A stretch of 64,000 nucleotides of DNA from Actinomycetota bacterium (GTDB lineage: Bacteria; Actinomycetota; Acidimicrobiia; Acidimicrobiales; Ilumatobacteraceae), in the NCBI GenBank assembly GCA_016700055.1, contig CP064997.1:992001-1056000 (forward strand). The letters are read 5' to 3'. The notes under the pieces were generated by a model. It was not told where the DNA came from and did no database searches. It was given only the letters and a program-made list of their open reading frames with translations. A program made the translations under genes and the position numbers. Shown here piece after piece: positions 41,588-49,863 of this stretch. Position 1 is the first letter of the stretch. Each line of letters starts with the position of its first letter.

Positions 41588-42839
41588 TCCGCTCGATGCC
41601 GGCCCCGATCGAGGCCAGGCGCCCGACGAGGTCGTCGTAGCCGCGATCGAGGTGGTGAACGCCCTCGATCATCGTCTCGCCTTCGGCGGCGAGCCCGGCC
41701 ACGACGAGCGCCGCCCCGGCACGGATGTCGGACGCCCGCACCGGCACCCCGCACAGGTGGGCCACGCCGCGGACGACGGCATGGTGGCCGTTGGTGCGGA
41801 TGTCGGCACCGAGGCGCTGCAGTTCCTCGACGTAGCGGAAGCGCCCCGGGTAGAGGTTCTCGGTGACGAAGCTGACCCCGTCGGCGACGGAGAGCATCGT
41901 GACGACGAGCGGCTTGTAGTCGGTGGCGATGCCGGGATAGGGCAGCGTCTGCACGTCGACCGCGCGCAGCCGCGCATCGCACGCGGCATGGATCCCGTCG
42001 GGCAGAGCGGTGAGGCTCATGCCCATGTCCCGGAAGCGCCGCAGCAGCATCGTCATCTGGTCGGGCCGGGCACCGCGTACGACGATCTCGCCGCCTTGGA
42101 CGCCGAGCGCGGCCAGGTAGGTGGCCGCCTGGATGCGGTCGGGAACGACCTCGTGGCGCACGCCGTGCAGTGAGCCGGGCTCCACGCCGTGCACCACCAG
42201 GCAGCTGGTGCCCACGCCCTCGATCTCTGCACCCATCTCCTGCAGGAACACCACCAGGTCGTTGACCTCGGGCTCGCGCGCCGCCCCATCGATCACCGTG
42301 GTGCCCTTCGCGAAGACGGCAGCGGTGACCAGGTTCTCGGTGGCGCCGACGCTCGGAAACGCCAGCTCGATGTCGGCGCCGTACAGCCGGTCGGCACGCC
42401 CCTCGATGTAGCCGTCGCTCAGCTCGAACTCGGCGCCCATCGCTTCGAGCCCGCGCAGGTGGAGATCGATCGGGCGCGAACCGAAGTCGTCGCCGCCGGG
42501 CATGGCGACGCGCACCCGGCCACAGCGGGTGAGCAGCGGGCCGAGCACGTTGATCGACGCGCGCAGCTGCTCGACCAGCTCGTAGGGCGCCTCGGGGGCG
42601 AGCTCGCCGGAGTTGACGAGGGTGAGGGTGCCTGGGTGCGACGGGGTGGCACTGACCCCGATCGCCGCCAGCAGCTCGGCCATGATCCCCACGTCGACGA
42701 TGTCGGGCACGTTCGTGAGCTGGTACTCGCCGTCGGCGAGGAGCGACGCCGCCATCAGCTTGAGGACCGAGTTCTTGGCGCCCGGCACCACGACTTCGCC
42801 CTCGATCGGGCCGCGGCGCCACACCCTGATCCGCTCCAT
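41577..42839 (-). CDS. murA: UDP-N-acetylglucosamine 1-carboxyvinyltransferase
   Basis: First committed step of peptidoglycan synthesis, phosphoenolpyruvate transfer to UDP-GlcNAc. 420 aa. Lys22 in PGAKNSVLK is present. The loop that carries the fosfomycin-reactive Cys in most bacteria (GGCxIGxRPVDLH) is GGDDFGSRPIDLHL, so Asp117 replaces Cys, as in Mycobacterium tuberculosis MurA. This keeps activity and gives intrinsic fosfomycin resistance in that species. ATG 42839; CATACT nine bases upstream is a possible -10, overlapping the divergent MFS promoter. Confidence 0.95.
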   Translation of the reverse strand: MERIRVWRRGPIEGEVVVPGAKNSVLKLMAASLLADGEYQLTNVPDIVDVGIMAELLAAIGVSATPSHPGTLTLVNSGELAPEAPYELVEQLRASINVLGPLLTRCGRVRVAMPGGDDFGSRPIDLHLRGLEAMGAEFELSDGYIEGRADRLYGADIELAFPSVGATENLVTAAVFAKGTTVIDGAAREPEVNDLVVFLQEMGAEIEGVGTSCLVVHGVEPGSLHGVRHEVVPDRIQAATYLAALGVQGGEIVVRGARPDQMTMLLRRFRDMGMSLTALPDGIHAACDARLRAVDVQTLPYPGIATDYKPLVVTMLSVADGVSFVTENLYPGRFRYVEELQRLGADIRTNGHHAVVRGVAHLCGVPVRASDIRAGAALVVAGLAAEGETMIEGVHHLDRGYDDLVGRLASIGAGIERISG

Positions 42840-42862
42840 AGGCCCACCAGTATGCTCCCGCC

Positions 42863-44389
42863 GTGGGCCGGGCAGGTACAGACCTCGTCCGGGCCTGGCC
42901 CGACGAGCCCGCCACCAGCTCATGGCTGCTCAGCCCGCGCGACGACCTCGTCGAAGAGGTGCTCGACGGCGACCGGTACGTGCAGCGCGTCGGTCCGTTC
43001 ACGTACTACGAACGCCGGGTCGAGCCCTCGGGCGCCGAGCTGGTCGAGACCGTGCGCTACCGCCTCGACGTCCCCTGGTTCGGGTGGCTCTTCGCCTGGC
43101 CCGTGCGCTCGATGCTGCGCCGGCGCCGGCCCGGGCGCGCCGACGGCGGCCGCCAGCCTTGGTGGGCGCCGCCCGACCGCCTGACGCCGCGCCAGCTCCA
43201 GGTGCTCGGCCTGCTCGCTGCGGCGTCGATGGCGAGCGCCTTCGTCAACACCTTGTTCACGCAGACCGTGGCCTTCGCCGGCGACGACTTCGGTGTCGGT
43301 GACTGGGGTCGCGGCGTCGGCGGGACCGTGGTGCGCATGGGCATCCTGCTCGGGTTGCCGTTCGCATTCGCGGCCGACCGAGTAGGCCGGCGCCGGGTGG
43401 TGGTGATCACCGCCTGGCTGGCACCGATCGTGTCCGCGCTGGGCGCGCTCGCGCCGAGCTTCGAGGTGCTGGTGCTGACGCAGACGGTCGGGCGCCCGCT
43501 CGGCCTGGCCCTCGACGTGCTGATCGCGGTGATCGCCGCCGAGGAGATGCCCCGCAACTCACGGGCGTTCGCGGTGAGCGTGCTCGCGATGGCGAGCGGC
43601 CTCGGCGCCGGCGTCGCCGTCGGCTCTTTGCCCCTAGCCGACATCTCCTCTGGTGCGTGGCGCCTCGTCTACCTGGTGGCGCTCCTATGGCTGCCGGTGG
43701 CCCTCGACCTGGTGCGCCGGCTGCCGGAGACCACACGCTTCGAGCAGCACCGGGTCGAGGTGGCGAGTGGTCCCCGTCCCCGGCTGCGCCGCTCGCGGCT
43801 CGCGATCCAGGCCACGGTCGCCTTCGCCGGCAACTTGCTCGTGGCGCCGGCGTCGTTCTTCCAGAACGGCTACCTGTCGGAGGCCCGCGGCTTCTCCGCG
43901 GGCATGATCACCGTGTTCGTGCTGGCCACCAGCACCCCGGCGGTCGTCGGCCTGATCGCGGGTGGACGGGTGGCCGACTTCAGCGGGCGGCGACGGGTGG
44001 CCGCGGTCTGCGTGCCCGTCGGCGCGGTGCTCGGCGTGACCCACTTCGCCACCTCCGGTGCCTGGATGTGGTTGGCCGCGCTCGCCGCGGGCACCGTGGC
44101 CAGCGCCGCCTACCCGGCCCTCGCGGTGTACCGGGCCGAGCTGTTCCCGACCGCCAACCGCGGTCGGGCGTCGAGCCTGATCCTCGCGTCGGCCCTGGTC
44201 GGGGGCAGCATCGGGCTGCTCGTCGCCGGGCGGCTGCTCGACAGCGGAGTCTCGTACGGGGCGACGATGGCCGGGTTGCTCGTCGGCCCCCTCGTCGTCG
44301 CGGTCCTCGTCGTCGCCACCTACCCCGAGACGGCTCACCGGGAGCTCGAGGACCTGAACCCCGAGGACGCGAGCCCGGATCGGTCGTAG
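42863..44389 (+). CDS. MFS transporter with N-terminal extension
   Basis: 508 aa. Residues 1-95 are soluble (SSWLLSPRDDLVEEVLDGD, then VQRVGPFTYYERRVEPSG) and look unlike a transporter; the MFS part of 12 helices starts at about residue 110 (QVLGLLAAASMASAFVNTLF). Loop signatures ADRVGRRRVVVIT and ADFSGRRRVAAVC are present. Substrate unknown. GTG 42863 is six bases after TATGCT (42851-42856). A start at a later codon would remove the extension but none has a better signal. Divergent from murA with 23 nt between. Confidence 0.8.
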   Translation: MGRAGTDLVRAWPDEPATSSWLLSPRDDLVEEVLDGDRYVQRVGPFTYYERRVEPSGAELVETVRYRLDVPWFGWLFAWPVRSMLRRRRPGRADGGRQPWWAPPDRLTPRQLQVLGLLAAASMASAFVNTLFTQTVAFAGDDFGVGDWGRGVGGTVVRMGILLGLPFAFAADRVGRRRVVVITAWLAPIVSALGALAPSFEVLVLTQTVGRPLGLALDVLIAVIAAEEMPRNSRAFAVSVLAMASGLGAGVAVGSLPLADISSGAWRLVYLVALLWLPVALDLVRRLPETTRFEQHRVEVASGPRPRLRRSRLAIQATVAFAGNLLVAPASFFQNGYLSEARGFSAGMITVFVLATSTPAVVGLIAGGRVADFSGRRRVAAVCVPVGAVLGVTHFATSGAWMWLAALAAGTVASAAYPALAVYRAELFPTANRGRASSLILASALVGGSIGLLVAGRLLDSGVSYGATMAGLLVGPLVVAVLVVATYPETAHRELEDLNPEDASPDRS

Positions 44390-44394
44390 GTGGG

Positions 44395-44985
44395 TCAGCG
44401 CAAGGTACCGAACCAGTCGTGCACCGCGGCCGCGATGTCGGCGTCGGCTCCCGACAGGTCGTGGCGGCCACCTTCGATCCACACGTGGGTCGCCCCGGCG
44501 GGGATCGTCGCCGTCCACCGCTCGAGCTCGGCCGGCGAGCCGAACGGGTCGCGGGTGCCGTGCACGAAGAGACATGGCACGTGAAGCCGGGAGAAGTGCT
44601 CCACCCGCAGCGTGTCCGGCTTGCCCGGCGGGTGCAGCGGGTACGAGATCAGCACCAGCGCCCGCGCCGCGAGCGGCGGCGCACCGTCCAGGTCGGGGGT
44701 GCCGGCAACGGCCATCGCGCCCATCCGCCCACCCATCGATCGCCCGCCGAGCACGACCCGTGCCGGACGCACCCGCGCCCGCTTCGCCATCGCGGCCGCG
44801 GCGTCGCGCACGCTCGCCAGCAGCACGGCCGGGCGGTCCGGCGCCTTGCGCCCCGCGATGCGGTACGGGAAGTCGACCCTGTCCACCGGCAACGGCGCCA
44901 CGGACGCCTCGATCGCGAGCAGGCTGGAGTGGTCGCGCGAAGACCCCGCACCAGGGAACAGCACGAGGGCGCCGACACGGGCCAC
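44395..44985 (-). CDS. Alpha/beta hydrolase (KANL3/TEX30-like)
   Basis: 196-aa hydrolase of the COG3571/TEX30 type. LVLFPGAGSSRDHSS near the N-terminus, nucleophile Ser in GGRSMGGRMGA, Asp in VHGTRDPFG, His in EGGRHDL. Substrate unknown. GTG 44985 lies eight bases after the stop of the J-domain gene and just before the first conserved strand, so the two form an operon. Convergent with the MFS gene. Confidence 0.8.
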   Translation of the reverse strand: MARVGALVLFPGAGSSRDHSSLLAIEASVAPLPVDRVDFPYRIAGRKAPDRPAVLLASVRDAAAAMAKRARVRPARVVLGGRSMGGRMGAMAVAGTPDLDGAPPLAARALVLISYPLHPPGKPDTLRVEHFSRLHVPCLFVHGTRDPFGSPAELERWTATIPAGATHVWIEGGRHDLSGADADIAAAVHDWFGTLR

Positions 44986-44993
44986 AGGGCGGC

Positions 44994-45689
44994 TCAGCCC
45001 GAGGTGAGGATGCGTCGGGCGGCGCCGAGGTCGCCGATCTCGGAGTGCGCCGACGAGTGGTCGCCGCCGTGGTCGGGATGCACCTCGCGCAGGCGGCGCC
45101 GGAAGCGCGCGAGCACGTCTTGGCGCGACGGCGACGTCGTTCCGGGCGGGAAGCCGAGCACTTCGAGCGCCCAGACACGGGGGTCCATCAGCACCGACAT
45201 CGAGACGGCATGCGCATCGGCGAGGTAGGCGATCAGCTCCGGGCCCGCGGCTCCACGCCAGACGAGCGCCCGGCGCAGGACTGCGGTGAGCGCGGGGCGG
45301 GCCTCGACGGCCAGCCGTTCGACGGCGTACAGCGCCCCGAGCACCTGGGCGAGGGGGCTTCCGGTGGTTTCGAACGACAGCGACAGCTCCTCGCCGTCGC
45401 CGTCCATGCGGTGCACGCTCCGCGCGAGGCCGTGGCGGTCGGTCTGGAAGCGGTGGAAGAGCCGCGGCTGGACGATGCGCTCGCCGCGGTGGATCTGCTC
45501 GACCAACCGGTGCAGGTCGGGTAGCAGCTCGCCGTCGACCTCGGCCAGGTGCGTGGCCACGACTGCGCCGAGCAGCAGACCGCCGAACCCCGGCGCTGGT
45601 TCCAGCGGTAGCACCAGGTGGCCGAGCGCCACCCGCCGCGTGGGCGTCCGGGGCCGGTTGTGCCACACCGAGAGCTCGGCCAGCAACAT
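44994..45689 (-). CDS. Protein with C-terminal J-domain
   Basis: 231 aa. The first 150 residues match no family I know (KVLPLEPAPGF-like region, HRMDGDGEELSLSFETTGSP). The last 65 residues form a J-domain with the HPD motif in RRLREVHPDHGGDHSS. A J-domain at the C-terminus suggests a specialised Hsp70 recruiter. The ATG has TAGCCT seven bases upstream and no Shine-Dalgarno. Followed by the hydrolase in the same operon. Confidence 0.7.
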   Translation of the reverse strand: MLLAELSVWHNRPRTPTRRVALGHLVLPLEPAPGFGGLLLGAVVATHLAEVDGELLPDLHRLVEQIHRGERIVQPRLFHRFQTDRHGLARSVHRMDGDGEELSLSFETTGSPLAQVLGALYAVERLAVEARPALTAVLRRALVWRGAAGPELIAYLADAHAVSMSVLMDPRVWALEVLGFPPGTTSPSRQDVLARFRRRLREVHPDHGGDHSSAHSEIGDLGAARRILTSG

Positions 45690-45749
45690 GTGGGCGAGGC
45701 TACCGGCGGCCGACGTGGCCGAGCCGTGGGCCGCGCGGCGGCGGCCGTC

Positions 45750-46490
45750 TCAGTCGATCGGGCGGATCGTGTCGCGCAGGCGCTCGGCGAGCTCCATCGC
45801 CCGCACCTCGTCGGGCTGCTCGGCGCCGGCGAGGGCGTCGGCCAGCTCGTCGGCCAGCGCGCACGCGTCGCGCCACGCCCCGAGCGTCACGCCCGGCGGC
45901 GGTGCAGCGGGGTCGGCGGAGTCGAGCGCGCGGAGCAACGACTGCAGCCCCGCGGCATCGAGCGGGTCGCGGGCGAGGCGGTCGCCGGCGACGAAGAAGT
46001 CGTCGAGCACCTCTGCGCCGCGCTCGGCGTCTTCGTCGTCGGCGGGCATGGTGACCACCTCGCCACCCTCGATCTCGTCGAGCAACTCGTCGACCGCAGA
46101 CTCGGCCGCGGTCGGCACGACGAGCGTCGCCACCTCCCACCGATGAGGCACACGGGACGCGATCAGGGACTCGGTGAGCAGCTGGCGGTCGGCGACCGAC
46201 CAGCCTTCGAGCTCGTAGTCGGTGACCGGCTCGCCTTCGGCGAGCATCGCCATGTCGAGCCCCGGCTGCTGGTCGCCACCGATGCCGAGCTGAGCTTCGA
46301 GCACCTCGAACAGCGCGTCGACCTCGCCCTCGAGCTCCTCGGGAACGACGAGCTCGGTTCCGTCCCACCCGTGGGGCACACCGGCCTCAGCGAGAGCTTC
46401 GGCCAGCTCCGCGTGCTGGTCGGGCGTCCAAGCGGCGAGGTCGTAGTAGACGTTCGCCGCGTCGGGGTCGTTCGGGCTCCAGTCGGTCAC
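45750..46490 (-). CDS. Acidic protein with two tandem repeats, function unknown
   Basis: 246-aa very acidic cytosolic protein. Two copies of a repeat of about 52 residues are clear: copy 1 runs from YYDLAAWTPDQHAELAEAL through VPHGWDGTELVVPEE to VDALFEVLEA, and copy 2 from YELEGWSVADRQLLTESL through VPHRWEVATLVVPTA to VDELLDEIEG. The C-terminal 90 residues are helical. The 'W...L...L...VPH.W....LVVP' pattern recalls small ligand-binding repeats of Actinobacteria, but no function is known to me. GTG 46490 is six bases after TAGCGT. Confidence 0.65.
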   Translation of the reverse strand: MTDWSPNDPDAANVYYDLAAWTPDQHAELAEALAEAGVPHGWDGTELVVPEELEGEVDALFEVLEAQLGIGGDQQPGLDMAMLAEGEPVTDYELEGWSVADRQLLTESLIASRVPHRWEVATLVVPTAAESAVDELLDEIEGGEVVTMPADDEDAERGAEVLDDFFVAGDRLARDPLDAAGLQSLLRALDSADPAAPPPGVTLGAWRDACALADELADALAGAEQPDEVRAMELAERLRDTIRPID

Positions 46491-46510
46491 GGCGGCACGC
46501 TAACGGGCGC

Positions 46511-48310
46511 TCAGCCCCGGGAGGACGGCCCGGGCAGATGGCGGTCGACGAAGGCGCCGACGCGTTCGTACTCGTCGAGCTGGTTGGCCCGCACGCGCAG
46601 GCCATGACCCTCGCCCTCGTAGACGTGCAGCGTCGCCGTGCCGCCGGCGTCGATCACGCGTTCGACCAGCGCCCGGCTCTGCTCGACGGGCACCACCGGG
46701 TCGGCGTCACCGTGCAGGACGAGCAGCGGCACGTCCACCAGCCGGTCCGCGTACGAGAGCGGGGACCTCGCCCGGTAGAGAGCATCGGCCGCCGGGCGAG
46801 CGCCGACCAGCGTCGACGTGTAGTGGGCCTCGAACCGATGAGTCGCCTCGTCGAGGGAGATCAGGTCGCTCACCGGGTAGGCGACGACGGCACAGGAGGC
46901 CAGCCCGGGATGCCGAGCTGCGACACCGAGCACGGTGAGACCCCCTGCCGAGGATCCGAACAGCACCGTGGCGTCCGGAGCTGCGCCGCCGCGTTCTTGC
47001 ACGTGGCGGACGAGCGCGGCGGTGTCGGCCACGTCGAGCTCGCCCCAGCGTCCGCGCAGCGCCTGGGTGTAGGCGCGACCGTGACCGGTCGAGCCGCGGT
47101 GGTCCGGCACGAGGATGCTGTACCCGCGGCTGATCCAGTGGGCCAGCCGGGGCATGAACGTGACCTGCCACTGGTCGGTCGGGCCACCGTGCACCCAGCA
47201 GATCAACCTGGCGCCGGTGCCCGGGGCGCGATAGAGCCTGGCGTGGAGCACCGTGGCGTCGGTCACCAGCTCCACCGGCTCCGGCTCGACGAGAGCCGCC
47301 GACCCCTCCCAACCGGCCAACGGCCCGACGGCGAGTGGCGTCCTCGCCCAAGTCGCGGTGTCGTAGGCGACCACCTGCGTCGGTGTCCGCGCCCCGGTAC
47401 GCAGCGCGGTCAGGCTGGACCCGACCCACGAGAGCTGCCCGTGCACGCCACGGGCGACCTCCGCGACCACTCCGCTGCCGTCTGCGGCGACCACACAGAG
47501 CCGGCCGAAGCCGCGCTCGTTACGTGCAAATGCAACGAACTTGCCGTCAGGAGAAGACGCGAACGAGCGCTGCCCCGGCCCCCACGTCGGTCCGGCGTGC
47601 TCGAAAGGCTCTTCCCAAAGGGGCTGCGCACCCCGCCAGACGTTCGCCATGCCCGTGTCGTCGCGCACACGCAGCAGCACACCGTCCGACGCGAAGCGAG
47701 GTTGTTGCTGTTGCACCAGAGGCACCTGTTCGACGCTGACCCCGCCCGACCCGCTGCCGGCCCAGGTGACGACTGCGGACTCGTCCCAGGGCATGTGGGG
47801 CGGGCTCCACGCCTGCCAGGCGACGGATCCAGACGGAGACCAGCACGGATCGTTGACGAACTCGAACGCTGCGTCGTCGAGCCTGGTCCGCTCGCCGGTG
47901 CCCAGGTCGACGGTGTGGATCTCGGCGAGGTCCACCGCGAACGCCACCCGGCTCCCGTCGGGGGATGCCGCCGGTGCCATCGGCGGGCGAGCCGGATCGG
48001 GATCGGTGAGGCGCCTGGGTGGCGCCGCGTCGGCCACCGGCTGTTGCCACAGCGCTCCGTCGGCTGCCGCGTAGACCACCCCAGTTGCGTCGGGCAGCCA
48101 GTCGAAGCAGCCACCGCCGAGGCCGCGCCCGGGCCGCGGTGCAGGGTCCGCCGTCAGTTGGCGCTCCGGCCCACCGGCGACCGGTACGAGCTGCACCGCC
48201 GCACCCGCGGGCGTCGAAGCGACGAAGGCGACGGTCGTCCCATCCGGCGAAAGGCGAGGCTCGGTGAGCTCTCGCCCGGCGATGCAGCGAGCTGGCGGGA
48301 TCACACGCAC
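46511..48310 (-). CDS. S9 family prolyl oligopeptidase-like peptidase
   Basis: 599 aa: N-terminal beta-propeller (WD40-like PD40 repeats such as EPRLSPDGTTVAFVAS and SFASSPDGKFVAFARN) and a C-terminal alpha/beta-hydrolase domain. Catalytic Ser in LFGSSAGGLTVLG, Asp in LHGDADPVVP, His in GEGHGLR. No signal peptide, so cytosolic. Family members are dipeptidyl- or acylaminoacyl-peptidases or oligopeptidases. GTG 48310 has TACCCT six bases upstream. It is divergent from the 29-aa peptide gene, 91 nt apart. Confidence 0.88.
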   Translation of the reverse strand: MRVIPPARCIAGRELTEPRLSPDGTTVAFVASTPAGAAVQLVPVAGGPERQLTADPAPRPGRGLGGGCFDWLPDATGVVYAAADGALWQQPVADAAPPRRLTDPDPARPPMAPAASPDGSRVAFAVDLAEIHTVDLGTGERTRLDDAAFEFVNDPCWSPSGSVAWQAWSPPHMPWDESAVVTWAGSGSGGVSVEQVPLVQQQQPRFASDGVLLRVRDDTGMANVWRGAQPLWEEPFEHAGPTWGPGQRSFASSPDGKFVAFARNERGFGRLCVVAADGSGVVAEVARGVHGQLSWVGSSLTALRTGARTPTQVVAYDTATWARTPLAVGPLAGWEGSAALVEPEPVELVTDATVLHARLYRAPGTGARLICWVHGGPTDQWQVTFMPRLAHWISRGYSILVPDHRGSTGHGRAYTQALRGRWGELDVADTAALVRHVQERGGAAPDATVLFGSSAGGLTVLGVAARHPGLASCAVVAYPVSDLISLDEATHRFEAHYTSTLVGARPAADALYRARSPLSYADRLVDVPLLVLHGDADPVVPVEQSRALVERVIDAGGTATLHVYEGEGHGLRVRANQLDEYERVGAFVDRHLPGPSSRG

Positions 48311-48401
48311 CGGCGGAGGGTACGCGTTATTCGCTGGCGCCGAGGACGCGAATGAACCATGCTGGCCCCGACCCGCGACAGACCGGAGAGGAGGAACAGC
48401 G

Positions 48402-48491
48402 ATGACGATCAATGCCGTGAACATCACCACCGACATGGACGAGGCCGCTGTTGCCCCGCTCGTCGGTTGCGGTTGCGCTGCCGGCAGCTGA
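48402..48491 (+). CDS. 29-aa Cys-containing small peptide
   Basis: ATG 48402 is preceded by AGAGGAGG (48387-48394) with a 7-nt spacer, one of the strongest Shine-Dalgarno sites in the window. The peptide begins MTINAVNITTDMDEA and ends VGCGCAAGS. An acidic N-terminal stretch followed by a short Cys/Gly/Ser tail is the general layout of a ribosomally made, modified peptide precursor, but no modifying enzyme is visible nearby; the closest enzyme is the divergent S9 peptidase. A metallothionein-like or regulatory peptide is also possible. Codon use is ordinary for the region. Confidence 0.5.
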   Translation: MTINAVNITTDMDEAAVAPLVGCGCAAGS

Positions 48492-48626
48492 ACGGGTTCC
48501 GACCCGCCGGCGCTGCGCCGCCGCCCACCGTCGACGACGGCTTACGCCTTCTCGCGACGCGGGCACGAAGAACTGCCCTTCCACCACCGCCCGATCCGGG
48601 CACCTTCCCCCAGGAGACATGAAGCC

Positions 48627-48752
48627 ATGTTCGAGCAGAACGCCGACTTCCACCGCGCGCAGGTTCAAGCGCACCAGGAGCGGATCCGCCAGCAGGCCGG
48701 CGCCGCCCGGCTGCGCAGCGAGGCCAGACGCCTGCGACGCAGGCGACCATAG
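48627..48752 (+). CDS. Small Arg-rich helical protein
   Basis: 41 aa: MFEQNADFHRAQVQAHQERI at the start and RSEARRLRRRRP at the end, likely one long basic helix. AGGAG lies ten bases before ATG 48627. Short Arg/Gln/His-rich proteins of this sort are common in Actinobacteria and are of unknown function. 135 nt separate it from the peptide gene upstream; that gap holds a short hairpin at 48493-48506 and nothing else I can name. Confidence 0.45.
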   Translation: MFEQNADFHRAQVQAHQERIRQQAGAARLRSEARRLRRRRP

Positions 48753-48771
48753 ACAATCCATAGGAACCGGG

Positions 48772-48807
48772 GCCGTTCGCCCCCCGTAACCGCGGGGGGT
48801 GAACGGC
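48772..48807. repeat. 15-bp inverted repeat against the glpX promoter
   Basis: GCCGTTCGCCCCCCG (48772-48786) and CGGGGGGTGAACGGC (48793-48807) pair over 15 positions with one G-U, loop of six. The right arm abuts the predicted glpX -10 (TACCGT, 48808-48813). It could be an operator covering the -35 region or a terminator for the small gene upstream, though no T tract follows. Confidence 0.65.
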
Positions 48808-48819
48808 TACCGTAGGGCC

Positions 48820-49806
48820 ATGTCCCAACGCCCAGACCGCAACCTGGCCCTCGAGCTCGTGCGGGTCACCGAATCAGCCGCGCTCGCCGCCAGCCGCTGG
48901 GTGGGCCGCGGCGACAAGCTCGGTGCCGACGGCGCGGCGGTCGAGGCGATGCGCACCGTGCTGACCACCGTGCCGATGGACGGCGTGGTCGTCATCGGCG
49001 AGGGCGAGAAGGACGATGCGCCGATGCTGTTCAACGGCGAAAGGATCGGCGACGGCACACCGCCACTCACCGACATCGCCGTAGACCCGATCGACGGGAC
49101 CACGCTCACCGCCCTCGGTCGCGGCAACGCGCTCGCGGTGATCGCGGTCTCCGAGCGCGGCACGATGTTCAACCCCGGGCCGTGCGTGTACATGGAGAAG
49201 ATCGCCGTCGGCCCCGACGCCGCGGGCTCGATCGACATCACCGCTTCGCCCACGCAGAACCTGCGCTGGGTGGCCAAGGCCAAGGGCACCAGCGTGCGTG
49301 ACCTGACGGTGGTGATCCTCGACCGCGAGCGCCACGGCGAGCTGATCGACGAGGTCCGCGCGAGCGGCGCACGGATCAAGCTGATCTCCGACGGCGACAT
49401 CTTCGGTGCCATCGCCACCGCCTGGCCCGATGCCGGCGTCGACGTGCTGATCGGCATCGGCGGCACCCCGGAAGGAGTCACCTCCGCCGCGGCGCTGAAG
49501 TGCATGGGCGGCGAGATCCAAGGCAGGCTGTGGCCGCGCAACGACACCGAGCGCAGGGCCGCCCTCGACGCCGGCTACGACCTCGACCGGGTGCTCGGCA
49601 CCGACGATCTGGTGCAGGGCGACAACTGCTTCTTCGCCGCCACCGGCGTCACCGACGGCGAACTGCTGCAAGGCGTACGCTTCGAAGCCGGCGGAGCGAC
49701 GACGCAGAGCCTCGTGATGCGCTCCCGGTCGGGCACCGTACGACTGATCGAGGCACGTCACCGGCTGGACAAGCTGCGCGAGTTCGCGAGCGTCGACTAC
49801 GACTGA
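48820..49806 (+). CDS. glpX: Fructose-1,6-bisphosphatase class II
   Basis: Gluconeogenic phosphatase of the GlpX type, 328 aa. Metal-binding motifs GEGEKDDAPML and AVDPIDGTTLTA, plus IGIGGTPEGVTSAAALKCM. ATG 48820 is six bases after TACCGT, with no Shine-Dalgarno, so a leaderless message is likely. An ATG-like start at 48799 would sit within the inverted repeat and is rejected. No other class of FBPase is in the window. Confidence 0.93.
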   Translation: MSQRPDRNLALELVRVTESAALAASRWVGRGDKLGADGAAVEAMRTVLTTVPMDGVVVIGEGEKDDAPMLFNGERIGDGTPPLTDIAVDPIDGTTLTALGRGNALAVIAVSERGTMFNPGPCVYMEKIAVGPDAAGSIDITASPTQNLRWVAKAKGTSVRDLTVVILDRERHGELIDEVRASGARIKLISDGDIFGAIATAWPDAGVDVLIGIGGTPEGVTSAAALKCMGGEIQGRLWPRNDTERRAALDAGYDLDRVLGTDDLVQGDNCFFAATGVTDGELLQGVRFEAGGATTQSLVMRSRSGTVRLIEARHRLDKLREFASVDYD

Positions 49807-49863
49807 GCGTCTGCTCCAGGGACCACTCAGAGGACTACGCCGAACGGCGGGAGGCACATCCAA

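Noticed and set aside
48493..48506. Short hairpin CGGGT-TCCG-ACCCG after the 29-aa peptide as a terminator
   Set aside because: Only five base pairs and no T tract.
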